From NCBI RefSeq assembly GCF_020536995.1, contig NC_068359.1, positions 101,235,537 through 101,299,536 on the forward strand: a stretch of 64,000 bases of DNA. Reading direction: 5' to 3'. Below, one piece after another: positions 40,769-52,980 of this stretch. The translations under genes and the position numbers were made by a program. The first letter of the stretch is position 1. Every line of letters begins with the position of its first letter. The notes beneath the pieces are model-generated. The model did not search any database, had not been told where the DNA came from, and saw only the letters and a program-made list of their open reading frames with translations. Source of the stretch: Dreissena polymorpha. Lineage: Eukaryota > Mollusca > Bivalvia > Myida > Dreissenidae.

Positions 40769-41983
40769 TTCAGTAAAGTGTAAAGCGTGGCAAACATAAT
40801 AAAGCAGAATATGCATATGAATCTGATTTTACACAGATCCACTAACATATAAATCATATCATGTTTGTCTCTTTCCATTTTCGAACGATACTCATCTTAA
40901 ATGCATTAACTTTGTGAGTAACGGTAGACTAACTCCAATTTCCCAAAACTGATTTCCGTGATGCACATTCACTGTGAAGATTTGTAATCAATATTTGTTG
41001 TTTTTATCTCAAACGTTATATTTTGCGTTAATTGACACACGCAATAAATTATTCCGTAATAACCATATGATATCCGTTGTTAATTTGAAGGCGGCCCTTA
41101 ATTTGAATGTTATTTATCATTTTCGACGCGCATCGCAAATTTCTCGTCTGCCTGCCGCCATCTTGGGCGTGTGTAAAAACAAAAAACAGGCGTTTACAAT
41201 CGGGATACATCGACTATCGTCGGTATCCTCCGCAATATAGAGAGAGATGTGGATAGCAACGTAAAATCGTATTCGGCTAAATTCGCGAAAAATACGTAAG
41301 TCAGTTGTTGTTCGGCGACGACTCAGCAACTCGATCGGCACTCGTTCGAAAGTATTGCTAAATTACATTGTAATCTTATTGGCTTTATTCGGAAAATTTT
41401 GTCTTTTTTGGGGAAATTTTAATCAAATTTTTGGGAAAAAACGTCATTTTTTGCAATTGGGAAGCAGCCGAATATCGGCTGTAATTTCTGGCAAAAAAAA
41501 TCACTGGATTAAGTTGCAGTTCACCAATCTTTTGCACATTGTTATTTGTGATGAAGCCTAAATAAAGTAAATAAAGCTTTTAAAATATTTACACTGCTAC
41601 CAATTTTAACATACAAATGTTAACACGGAAAGTGTTGAAACATTGCTGTTTTTAAGGGTGCATGCAAAGAATAGCCTCCCTAGGTTGTCATTCATGTAAA
41701 TTTAATGTGTTTTTGAAGTTTAAACCATCGCTTCTTTATTTGGTCAACATCTGTTTAGTGATGCGCATGAAATTTCTTCGCAGAACTGTGGTGTGTTTAT
41801 GAAGGGGTGCATATGGACTCCCAGAGCCATCACAGCAAAAATTATCAAAGGCTCAGCGAGTTCATTTACATGGACTAGGGGCAACAAAGGTTTTGACAAA
41901 AGAAGCCACTCTCTCTCCTGTGGCGCCGATGCCGAAAGGTCCTGCAACGTATATATCCAGATTCATATAGAAAATGTTATAGC
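39060..41983. other. Intergenic region upstream of MPND
   Basis: AT-rich with two CpG-containing islands: 40720-40760 (GGTGCGCGTGACGTCACTCG) and 41120-41345 (CTGCCGCCATCTTGGGCGTG; strong donor-like ATACGTAAGTCAG at about 41290). The second could be a promoter or non-coding first exon on either strand. At 41744-41947 both strands are open, but no frame is convincing. Confidence 0.35.
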
Positions 41984-43069
41984 AGGGTTGGCGAAATCTC
42001 AAAAAACTATACTTGTCCACGGACAACCATTTAGGAAATTTAACTTGTCCGTTGCTGAACTACACTTGTCCGTTAATGTTTATATAAATTATAAACGCAT
42101 TTATTGATTAATGTAAAATAATGTGGAATAAATCAAAATGAGTATAATTTGCTTGTTTTAGTTATAGTTGTATTTCCATGGTACATTCATTATAGCAGTA
42201 TATTATAAACAATATAAAGACTTTCTCAAACTTTTAATCTTGCAAAGCTAGTGTTATTAAAACATGTGTTACACATAATTATACTTTTCATGACTGAAAA
42301 AAAAACATCCTAAAAATGGGCAAACGCATTTTGTGCAATTAACAGTTGGACCAACAGTGCCCCAATTCGAATTATTTGATCAGCCATTTTAAAATGCATG
42401 TTTATGTAAACAACAGTAGATATTCTTTATTATTAAAACATGTTTTATGCATGTTCATGTATAAAAAATTAATAAAAATAAAAAATCAAAAACTTTTGCT
42501 GGAGTATTTTAAATACTCCCGCAAAAGGCTTTGATTTTGTATTTTACTCATCAGCTAAAAAAGTCATGAGTGAAATACTCTGCATCTTAAAAAATTATCT
42601 GGAGCTCTGATCGTAATCTTAACAAATTGAACTAGTCCAATATGTGGATCTAATCAGTTCGATCTTTAACGTTAAAGTCATCTGTAATAACAAGGTACAT
42701 TTAGACCGTGTTTTGATTATCTCAGTTCGATACTTTTATTTCCGTCTGATTGTAAAAATAAAGAAACCAGTCTGTACACTGTCTAACAGGCAGGCCAAAT
42801 GTTGAAAATGCGGCATGCTCCTGGTCTCTTATACAATAAGGGAGATCACTGCGCAGGAGATTGGCCGTATTTTAGCTTGATTGCTCCGCAAATAATCGCG
42901 TGTCAACATCCGGTTTTGTAAAACTTAATTACGGCTTTAATACAATGTATTTGTTTGTATTCCTCGACCCGACTGGTTGTCCACGGACAACTTAATTGAA
43001 AAAAATCAGTTGCCCAGACAAGCAAATGTACGACTTGGGCAACTCGGACATTTGATTTCGCCACCCCTG
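41984..43069. mobile_element. hAT-like non-autonomous DNA transposon
   Basis: Ends CAGGGTTGGCGAAATC and, inverted, CAGGGGTGGCGAAATC (15 of 16 match). CAGGGGTGGC-type ends are typical of hAT elements. Both subterminal regions carry a TTGTCC-CGGACAACCA motif. No convincing 8-bp target duplication remains and there is no transposase coding. Confidence 0.65.
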
Positions 43070-43477
43070 TAAAGCAATGTATACTCAAACATGGTTACCT
43101 CGCGGATCGGGTTGAGTCGTGGTATTTCATAAGCGCCCTCTGGATTTTGTATATAAACAAACCGGCGTGACCTTCTTGTCAAATCTGACAGAAAACATCT
43201 CTTGCTACAGATTGGAATCGATTTTTGGTAATTAAATGTAGTAAAACTCAGACTTTAACAATATTTGAATTTTTATAGTTCGTTAATTGTTGTAACGAAA
43301 AATTATGATATTGCTTGAAAATAACTGTGCTTTGATGTTTTAAATTCCATATATTTAAATTGTTATATACTTAATTGAGTGTTACTTTAAATGGCATGTC
43401 AGAGCTTTGATTATTGATGTTTAATTTAAAATTGGTGCTGTTTAACCTATTTACCGCGATTCAACCGGGAGAAAAAA

Positions 43478-44331
43478 CATACATGCCATAATTTTTCAAA
43501 CCAATTCCGGGACATTGAGTTAAATTGTCCGGGACTTTTGCCGATTTTCCGGGACATGTATAAATGTAGCAATATTTATAGACATATGCATTTTTGGTAC
43601 GTTTTTTTTTTGTTTCGCATCGTTAATTGCAAAAGTTCGGAAGCCTATCCGAAATACACTTGATCTATTAACGTCAAATTAAACATTACTACTTCCGTTA
43701 CTAGATACAAGCCATGTGTTTTTAGTGTAAGCGTTCTAAACATAGATGGTGACGTCACTGCGTTATTGTTATTAAGACCGGTGTGTAACGCGTAGTTGTT
43801 GATACGCCTTTATTCATTTATTACATTTATATAATAAAAAATACAACAATACAGTACCGTTAGATCGTCAACTCAAATCAATTCACAATACATACAACCA
43901 ATCACAATAAAACAGAGTCTGCTTTTATTTTTATTTTTTACTCAGCGATGTTGGACTTCAGATGTGTGAACAACTATGATTTGCCCTTACGCAGCGGGAA
44001 ATAATGACGTAGTAGATTAAAGTCAATTAACAACCACATTAAACAATTCCGCCTTTTCGGTTTGACCACGAACGTGAGACAATCGATATGATAACAGGAC
44101 CCCTGTTAATTGATCGATTTTGACACGTAGCGTAGTCTGCCTATTCGGGTAGGCATTGTCATGGAGACGCTGCAGATATACACAGATTCGAGGTGCAGTT
44201 AAGCCTAAGATAAGGTACATGCATATATGGATTTTGTAAATTCCGGGACATTTGACAGATTTCCGGGACAGCGGGACAAGTTCTTCATTTCTGGGACTGT
44301 CCGGGACAATCCGGGACTTATGGCATGTATG
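43478..44331. mobile_element. Non-autonomous DNA transposon with CATACATGCCATAA ends
   Basis: Terminal inverted repeats CATACATGCCATAA, with repeated TTCCGGGACA motifs inside both ends, flanked by a perfect 7-bp duplication GAAAAAA (43471-43477, 44332-44338). Length 854 bp, with no transposase. The superfamily is uncertain. Confidence 0.7.
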
Positions 44332-44343
44332 GAAAAAATAAAC

Positions 44344-44406
44344 AACATGGCGGACAGTGGTGTTGGATTTGTGTCTACGGCAGTTTATATTGAAGATTTT
44401 TCGTCA
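44344..44406 (+). other. Short ATG frame beside a transposon insertion, possible 5' exon
   Basis: AACATGGCGGACAGTGG is a strong start context. The frame MADSGVGFVSTAVYIEDFSS then stops. The 43478-44331 element inserted just upstream. It could be an upstream ORF or first exon of a plus-strand transcript, or chance. Confidence 0.2.
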
Positions 44407-44995
44407 TAAAAAGGCAGTTGTATAATAAAGTTAAGTTAAATATGATTGTCCTTTAAATCATTTATCTGATATATGAAGATCGTTTCCAGACGCAAGTGAA
44501 TAGTCCTCAAGTACCGCGAGTCAACCGCGTTGCAGTATACCAACATATCCGATCTATTTATCCGATAATATCAGCAAGTCAAAAAGGTTCAAAATAGCAT
44601 ATATTAATCAAGCACGGCAAACATAAAAATGCATGCATACGCATACAAAAAAATGGTTTTATGAAGTAAATAATCAGCATACTTGTTTTTCTTCACTTTT
44701 AACGTAATTATCAATATTTAAAAATAATTGTATTGTTGTCTCTTTGTTCAACGTCTACATCTATAGACGCTTTTTATTTTACTGTGGTTACACATCACCA
44801 GATCAATCTTCTAGTGTGGATTACTTCCCATAGCACAACCTTAGCTCCGCGCAGGATTTGTCTGGTTCAGAGCATAGGTCTGATAAAATCCCTGTCGTAC
44901 ATCTGGTACTCGCAGTCTAGGAATCACAAATTCAATACTTTTTTTTTACTAAAAGCTCTATACATGCTGACGAACCATAAACCTGGCACTTCCGC

Positions 44996-45034
44996 ATATT
45001 TATTTATTTATTTATTTACTTATTTACTTACTTT

Positions 45035-45084
<50 letters not shown>

Positions 45085-45093
45085 AACTAACTA

Positions 45094-45133
<40 letters not shown>

Positions 45134-45147
45134 TCTTTCTTACTTAC

Positions 45148-45218
<71 letters not shown>

Positions 45219-45221
45219 TAA
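44996..45221. repeat. Tetranucleotide microsatellite (TTTA)n/(TTAC)n
   Basis: About 225 bp of TTTA and CTTA/TTAC repeats with interspersed switches between the two. The open frame across it is an artefact. It lies about 320 bp upstream of the secreted-peptide start codon. Confidence 0.97.
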
Positions 45222-45538
45222 AGGACAAGTAAGGGCAAGTAAAGATTAATACCTAACACTGTCCCGCTTAAAAAAGACCCGCATGAGATTATAATAGACG
45301 ATTATTAAAAGAAAGGAATGTTCGGATTAAGAATGATTTTCTCGATTTAGTTACATCATCTACCAGTATTTATCAATTCAGTTCTGAATGTCGTTAGAGC
45401 AGTATTTGAACTGTTACGGATTTTATTATAGGTGAAGACGTTAAATGCCACTGAATCCTTGAATTTGATCATTAAGAATGCCAATTTGAATATATGTGCT
45501 TGGGATTAAGTGTTTTTGTTTTTTTTACGACAATAACG

Positions 45539-48500
45539 ATGAAAAACGTGTGTGTGGCATTTACATTAACCTTATTGCTATTTTCAGGTAAGTAAGTTAA
45601 AATTCGTATATAATGTGTGATTTGTATCGTTATACTTATTTCAGCAAAATACTTGAATTATTTATGCAGCCGAGAGTAAAAGTTCAGAATTCAATGATAA
45701 TAGTTCATCACCTTTTTCTCATTTGTACACATATATAATTATATATTAGAATTGTTAGATATTGGTTAAAATTGTTAATCAGCGATGACAACAAATACAC
45801 TCGAATAGTATATAATATGTTAAAAGCTGATGCAGATATATACCCTGATAAAACATCTTGGGTTACTTAAGTCCGAGATTTACTGACCTCAATGGGCTTC
45901 TACGAAGTATGGCTTTCCCAAGGAGTCGGTGATATTGATGTTTTTATATCCAGTTATGGCACCATCGTCTGGATAACTCGACCCGAGCAACGTTTTTTCG
46001 GGAGGTAGTCGATTTTGATTTTCAAACGTTTCTTAAGTGTATAAATGTTCAAAAATTCAGGATTGCTTTCACTAGATTAATTGTTTGTTCTCATAATCTA
46101 AAGGTTGAGTCTGGAAGGTGGCATAGACCAATAAGTATCCCATTAGAAGATAGAAAATGTACTGTTTGTGATAAGCTTGAAGACGAGTTTCACTTCATTT
46201 TAGAATGTTCATTATATGATGATTTACGCAAACAATACATCAAAAAATATTTTTGGTGTAGACCTAGTATGTTTAAATTAAAGCAGCTGTTTGAAAGCAA
46301 AAATGAAATTGTACTTCGGCGTCTAAGCATGTTTATATTTAAATGTTTCGAAATCAGAAAATCTGTAAATGATACATAATTTGTAAAATACACCCTATGT
46401 CTCTTTTGATAGTGCAACGCACAATATTGTATTATCATTCGTTCATGTGTATTAAGTAATATAATGATATGATTTCTCGTTCACCAAGTCTTTACTGGTA
46501 ATTTATTGATAAATACTCAACACAATTACTGAAATATTATTATATTTGTTGTTTTTTTGTAACACATGTGTTTATTGACAGATCACGGTGTCTCTTTAAA
46601 AAAAAATAGAATAGCGAAATGTGTTCATGCATGTTGCGTATCTTTTTGGGCAACTTTGTAAGTAGTCATTAAATTATCAACATAATTTTGTCTTTTGAAA
46701 GTTACGATTATAAATAATAAATGTATACAGACTCGGATATATACGAGAAGTAAATTATTGTGATGTATAATAAATTATGTGTTATTTGTATATAACCGTT
46801 GTATATATTTTGTGTTGACATAAACTAAACGAACAGAGATATAGAACCTACAAGACAAAAATATAAAATTATATACACCTTCTCCGCATATTTGCGTTTT
46901 GTCCGATAACCCCCCTTTTTGCCTCTGCTCGTATTATTAATCGGGATCTTTGTTATATTTAATTATTTAGCACAACTCATTCCTTAAAATGTATTGGTAC
47001 TTGATTTATTTCAACACAACTTGTTTTATTTTCATTGTGTCACGTGACTTGCTATTACTGTTTATGTACATATCTGTATGTTCACATGGGCCTATGGCCT
47101 ACTGATTCTGAAATAAAATCTTCTTCTTCATATACTGGCTATGACAGGATTTGTAATGGAAAACCTTGGTGTATCATTTAACGAGATTGTTTGCACAGAC
47201 TTGATAACAATAATAGATATTTCAGATCGTTTCACACGTCTGATACAAATACATTAAACATGCATGACACTTCGCATACGAACTCATAACGCTACTATAA
47301 TTGGTATATATTTAAGACATTAACATATTCTAAAAAAAAATAGTTCCTTATTTGCTCAAAGCATTTTATATGATAAGTGAGATGTGCTGAAATAAGCCAA
47401 AATTGAATGTTACTATTAGTTCCCCGCTTTAAATCGGTCGTTGTTTTTAATGGTTGCATTTTTGTGTTCTTGAGTCTATATTTGAACGATCCAATGGCCT
47501 ATTCTGTATTCATATCAATATGCGATTTCACATATTTTAATCCCATATAAAATTGTCTTCCCCATTATCGAATAGTCGCCGTTGGATATGCCATAATTAA
47601 GCAGTCAATTTATTATAAATTACACCTAACTGACTTATTGTGGCCCATGAACGAAAACTACGTAATAACTATTATACAAAACAGCACTTTAGTGTGATTT
47701 TTATAAAGAGCTATTGGTAATGTTTGTGATTGTCGATCAATATAAATTAATCATTAAACAAAAGGCGGGACTGAGATCAAAATTTTCGTGACACCCGGAT
47801 CTGTATATGTTTTTATAGATATAAAAGGTATATGTAGTATATCACTAGTATTTGAATAACTAATAGTCTTGTTTCTTTCCGTAGGATTGCACGTGAAGGC
47901 TCGTGCGACGGGCGGTGACAACAGCCACGTACTTAACAGCTACCACGCAAACAGATATGGACCCTACAACAGAAGCACGTGAGCACGTGATTTTATTTTC
48001 GTAACGCGTGAGAGTCTGCTGTGATATTACTGAATAACGTTTGAAAACGGCAAAAAATCCAAACAAACGCTATCTGACCAAAATAAACCGAATGCTCCTG
48101 AGTGTGAAGTTGAACATCTTTGGTATTTTATGTGCCATAACATATTCACTACTATGTGTGTTATGTATATATCTGTTCATACATTTATTTTCTGGATACT
48201 TACCTAGAAATATTTATTACTCGCAAACAATGTTAGATGCATTTTTTTCATGTGTTTAATGTTATGTTTTTTTTTTACCTAATAACAAAAGAATAGCACT
48301 GTTTTGTTCCATGTTTTATCTACACATAGTTCTATAAGAAATTAATATTGTGCATTCTCTATTTTGAAATTCGAATTCTAATAAAACAAATGGAACACCA
48401 TCCCTTATATTGCAACAATATTGAAGTATAAAATTGACGAGGATCACTATTGACAGCTTATGAACAAATTCTACCATCAGCATAGTAGCATTCTTTTGCA

Positions 48501-48822
48501 TTCGTTATCCCAAATCTTTTCCCCATACAGTTCGCGAGTATATTGTAGATGATTTTAGTTGGCGAGAAGTAAATCCTTTCTTTCTCTGGTCAATGCTACT
48601 TAACGTAGACGTGTAATACAAGTTGAAATCAATAACCCGTAAACATAATTGCCAATGCTCTGTTTTTTTAATAAACTATGTCATGTCATTATTCATCTTT
48701 TTAGGTTACAAACAGTTCAGGTATTGTACATTGGCGAAAGGAAAACAACGGTGATGCATTTTGAACATCAGAGCATGTTGCATGATATGTATGGGTTGCC
48801 TGGAAATGGGATCATGTTATGA
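45539..48822 (+). CDS. Small secreted peptide precursor, three exons, 86 aa, unknown family
   Basis: Exons 45539-45587, 47885-47978 and 48705-48822 join in phase (1, then 2) into an 86-residue protein ending at TGA. Residues 1-22 form a textbook signal peptide: Lys2, hydrophobic core VAFTLTLLLFSG, and a V-K-A cleavage site. The mature part is about 64 residues, has no cysteine, is rich in His, Met, Tyr and Asn, and contains SYHANRYGPYNRST (with an N-R-S glycosylation sequon) and an ERK basic triplet. Splice sites are good: GTAAGT donor, TTTCTTTCCGTAG acceptor, GTGAGC donor, TCTTTTTAG acceptor. An AATAAA signal overlaps the stop codon (48822-48827). I do not recognise the family; a peptide hormone, a shell, byssal or mucus peptide, or a defence peptide are all possible. 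Intron 1 carries a LINE fragment. The model rests on splice phase and the signal peptide, not on homology. Confidence 0.6.
45779..47130 (+). mobile_element. Non-LTR retrotransposon, 5'-truncated 3' end (LINE)
   Basis: Decayed LINE tail in the same orientation as the host gene whose first intron it occupies. Around 45866-46020 a reading VRDLLTSMGFYEVW, interrupted by stops, matches the C-terminal region common in molluscan LINEs. At 46120-46377 a cleaner reading contains RKCTVCDKLEDEFHFILEC, the Cys-Cys-His-Cys knuckle that follows reverse transcriptase in many LINEs, then SLYDDLRKQYIKKYF, ending with a stop at TAA. An AT-rich 3' region follows to GAAATAAAATCTTCTTCTTC at about 47110-47129. No endonuclease or RT core remains. 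Clade is not certain from this fragment. Confidence 0.7.
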
Positions 48823-48827
48823 ATAAA

Positions 48828-49586
48828 TATGAGTATTATCTTTAAAGGTAAAGTCGCATATTTTTTAAATCTAAAATCTGATATATTAGCGCTAAATTGT
48901 TATATAATATTTATATAACTTAAACAATTAAATATTATTTTGAATAAAAATAAATAGTATTGCTAAATAAAATCACTCAATTAAATATTAAAACTGTGTA
49001 AGCATGTGGATAATATGTCTAAATGAGACTATAGAAAAATAGCCGAATAAATACAGCGTTTATTTAAAACATTAATCATTATCTATTTAACGTTTACACA
49101 AATTGACTTTATACAAACCTAGAAATGATTTAAATCCTATTTTTAATAAAATTATTATCTCTAAATGAAAACATGGAGCAGATTTCTTGTAAATTGACTA
49201 TAACAACAAATGTCATGGAGTCACTTGGAAATAGTGTCTTCCACAGGACCAGGGAAGTTTTAGTCATTATCATCCAGGGAGCATTGGAAAGATATCCTCC
49301 AAAATACAACTCGTACTTTCTCTACTCAGGCAACAGACAATAGAGTGTCTTCGGCATTTAAGTAAATACAATCTAAACACAAAAGTTAAAAACAAATAAA
49401 ACTTTTTATCCATGATATCTTTGACACATTATTCGAACTCGCAAAACGATCTCTTAGTAGAAAATAAAACAAAGGTCATAATATATTTGCTAATTTGAAA
49501 ATGTTAAAATTAAATTATATTCTATTGACTGTAATTTGTATGAGTATAACTTTTTACTTGTGAGAGGACTTTTATATGAATGTAAC

Positions 49587-49680
<94 letters not shown>

Positions 49681-50340
49681 GGTAATGGTGTGCTTTTTAC
49701 GAGTATATTTGCATGGAGGTGTGAATTGTTATTAAATGTATATATGTAGTCGGTGTAGGAATGAGGGTAGATGGTAAACCAAGTCCATTGATAATTATTT
49801 CCATTTTATTCGAGACGTACACCAATATAATCATAACAGAAAAACCTTAACAAAACAATTACAACATTTTACTAACAGAACAAAACATGCGATGCTACGA
49901 AATATGAATGCAATGAATATCACAATAATTAGACACTATTCACACACATTTCATTATAAAAAATGTTCAACAAAGGAAAAAGTTAAACAACTCACTAGGT
50001 TGAATTGAAGGAAGACCACGAGGATGGACTTGCTTCACTTGACGGTCTTGGCTAAATCGAGCTAAGTTTATTTACTATGAAATATAATAAGTTATATCGA
50101 ATGACAAATAAGCATCTTGCATCTGACTTAATGTAAATGTGTATTATATGAAAAAGGAAATAACAAATTGACCTGTACTACATATGTGTAAAGTTGCTAT
50201 CGGTATATACATATGCTAAGAAATCAGTACAATAGTGTACAAGAGTGTACAATGCAAATGTAGTGGTCCATTCCATGCGTCAAATTTGACATGGTCATAG
50301 TAAAAATGCAAAAGTTTAAATAACTGCTAAACATGAATAA
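48828..50340. other. Intergenic, secreted peptide gene to TRIM gene
   Basis: AT-rich, containing only the (TA)n run and no gene that I can see. Confidence 0.5.
49590..49679. repeat. (TA)n microsatellite, about 90 bp
   Basis: An uninterrupted TA run, likely length-variable and prone to cruciform formation. Confidence 0.98.
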
Positions 50341-50439
50341 TTTTGGAATCTATTACCGAATATGGATTCTTCTTGCGAAGATGTTTGGATAATAAAATTG
50401 TGCATGTGAACAATTTTGTAAATATTTATATATATTTTG

Positions 50440-50665
50440 ACAAGTCAGCACATGATTTTGACAAGATAGCACGACTGTTCGACATAATAGGACTGTATTT
50501 TGACAAGTCAGCACATGATTTTGACAAGATAACACGACTGTTTGACATGATAAGACTGTATTTTGACGATTCAACACCACATCTGGACAAGATAGCTTGA
50601 CAATTTGACAAGTCAACACCACATTTGGACAAGATAACACGACTGTTTGACATAATACGACACCT
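50440..50665. repeat. 21-bp minisatellite with 63-bp higher order, upstream of the TRIM gene
   Basis: Units such as GACAAGTCAGCACATGATTT(T), GACAAGATAGCACGACTGTT(C) and GACATAATAGGACTGTATTT(T) follow each other in threes, about 11 units in all. 21 is divisible by three, so open frames with 7-residue periods appear on both strands. No initiation or splice evidence supports translation. Confidence 0.9.
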
Positions 50666-50849
50666 TCTTAAGAAGACAGAAAGAAATGTGACAACGTAAG
50701 ACAGCTATGGCGTTCCATATTACTACCTATAAGCGTTATCGAACAGTCAATCGCGTGCCACGTGATCATAATCCGAGTGAGGCGTTACATATTTACCTCT
50801 GTATGTTCGTGCATTGATTAAGGTTAAGCTTAACAAAATCAGAGATAAC

Positions 50850-51163
50850 ATGGCGGACACTAGTTCTGACGTAACATACGATTATTGTTGTAATGCCTGC
50901 GAGGAGGATAATGTCAACAAGGAGGCCTTGTTCTACTGTCAGCAATGTTCGAAGGGATTCTGTGATAAATGTATTGATAATCACAAGAAACTGTTTAAGA
51001 AACACCAACCATTTGGTAGGAAGGAACTAAATAAGTGGCCCGTTGCCAAGGCAGCAATTGATCTCCTGCTGAATTGTCAACAACACCCTGATCACCGAAT
51101 TGAGCTGTTCTGTGAAGACCACAAGAAACTGTGTTGTGTTCTGTGTCTCCTTCACGATCATAA
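50850..51163 (+). CDS. TRIM-like protein, exon 1: tandem B-boxes without a RING
   Basis: The ATG is in a strong context (AACATGGCGG). The exon encodes about 104 residues. Residues about 12-46 hold a B-box1-like Cys/His cluster (C-x2-C, C-x2-C, C-x2-C, then His). Residues about 74-104 hold a canonical B-box2: C-x2-H, CEDH, CVLC, then LLHDH. No RING precedes them, as in the many RING-less TRIM56/45/71-like proteins expanded in bivalves, which are thought to act in innate immunity or ubiquitin signalling. The exon ends in CATAA before GTAAGT (phase 2). Exon 2 begins at 52981 and restores K-Q-C-N, the usual junction in this family. Confidence 0.88.
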
Positions 51164-52199
51164 GTAAGTGGACACCTGTACTTTCGATTTCCATACCATT
51201 CACCGAACTTAAGATTTAAATCGCGAGTAAATGGCATGGGAAACGAAAGTGTATGTAAATTCAAATTACAAGAAAAAAACTTCTTTTCAATGGGTTTAAA
51301 TTCGTTCGAACTTAACGGTGCATGGATTACAATCGTAGGCAATAGTTTACTTACGACTATATAATGGATATTGAAAATAAGAAAAACTAAGAAAGTGTAA
51401 TAAAACATAAAATTGTAAGGAACTTTCTTTCCCACGATCGATAATTGCTCGATAATCTTGAGTAGATAAGCATATACATATATTATTCGTTATTTCTCGG
51501 GTGGGATGACAACGCATTCACATATTCAAGTACACCAATACAGTTTTAATTTAGATTTTATTCTGGAATTGAACAAGTCCACAAAGTATTCTTATTCATA
51601 AGATACATTCAGTAATTTTCAAGTTCGTAAACTGTTCCAGTCCATACTTCGGGCGGCTTGACCCTCCCGCGATTCTCAAGTTAATGAATCTCATGTCTAT
51701 CCTAGCTGAACTGCGATGTGAACGGCATGTGTATGATAACGCAGTCCTCTTTTAAATAAAATGGTTTCCAAAAGTTGTGTAGTTACACAAAACATAAGTC
51801 TCTCTTGGATATAAGAACCCCGTGACCCACAACAAAAGCACGTGTCTCGTGGATATCATAATATTGTGTTATGACATCTGATCAATCTTTAACTATTTTC
51901 TAATTAATTGTTAGAAGAAAATATAATGTACGTCAAATTTGTTAAATTCCATATTTTGTAGACGGGGCCCATGACTGTAAGTGTTTCATATAATATTATA
52001 TGGTTAAATAAATGTAGGATATTACATCAGCCAATGTCATGTTATCGACTGCACTTAACCGATGTATGCATTCAAATGATATTTAGGTTTTCGTTGTTTA
52101 TCATCAACAACATAACAAAATATCAGTGTTTGCATGTAGATTGAATGATAGTTGAAAGTAAGAAAATGTGCCCATGAATACATGGAAACAACATATAAC

Positions 52200-52504
52200 A
52201 CGAGCTGTCACCATATGATGACATATGCTGCCGAAAAACGCTTTTTCGAAACCTAAACGCAGATTTCGAAACCTAAACGCGGACCCTAAGTTCAAGGTCA
52301 CATGGGTCAAATTTGTGTGCGTATAGCAAGACCTTGTCCATATACACATGCCTACCAAATATGAAGGTTACATCTGAAGCGACATAGATGTTATGAGCAT
52401 TTTTCGAAACCTAAACGCAAAGTGTGTCGGGCATACATACAGACAGACGGACGGACGGACAGACGGACAGTGCTATCACTATATGACCTCCTTCGGGGCA
52501 TAAA
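52200..52504. mobile_element. Short tandem-core element in the TRIM intron
   Basis: Opens GAGCTGTCACCATATGATGA and closes TGCTATCACTATATGACCTC then CTTCGGGGCATAAAAA. It holds repeats of TTCGAAACCTAAACGC and a GACAGACGGACGGACGGACA microsatellite. Confidence 0.75.
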
Positions 52505-52980
52505 AATTATACATTGAAGACGAATTTCATAAAATGCAGCAAAGATAAATTAGCGCCCCGAGCTGATTGTGACGAAGATATTTCGTACATATTTTCCTGC
52601 AATAACCGAAGCATTCGTCTTTTTATTAGGATCGGAGCTAGTGTTCGTATGTCGTGCGAATAGATGTCGTTGCAGGAAATTAAAATGATCCGTAAAACTA
52701 AATGTAGATTCACATCGTACATGCATGATATACATGCTGGCGAATTCGACTGTACATGCATTTTCGATTTCAGAATTAAATGTCTGGCTTATTTCGCACT
52801 TTCGACACATGTTCTTCTTAACTTTTATTTAATTTATATTGAAATATATGTATAGTAAGTTTTTTTTACACATTTTATATAAAATCATTAATATGTCACA
52901 AAATCGTGCAATCTCACTTTAATTTCGTGATTAGATTACACAACGCAGGGGTTCATTTCAGTTATGTTTTTGTTCTCCAG

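Noticed and set aside
41117-41341. ATGGCGGCAGGCAGACGAG on the minus strand as the MPND first exon
   Set aside because: Strong start context, but the frame stops after 14 codons with no GT donor before the stop; the exon at 38961-38952 fits phase and donor.
41744-41947. Protein-like minus-strand frame (NELAEPLIIFAVMALGVHMH)
   Set aside because: Adjacent to a hAT-like element, open on both strands, no recognised domain or splice signals.
43140-43190. TATATAAA box as promoter of the secreted peptide gene
   Set aside because: Good TATA match (about 43148), but 2.4 kb upstream of the start codon with no traceable 5' exon.
50343-50653. Heptad-repeat proteins on both strands
   Set aside because: 21-bp minisatellite artefact with no coding bias.
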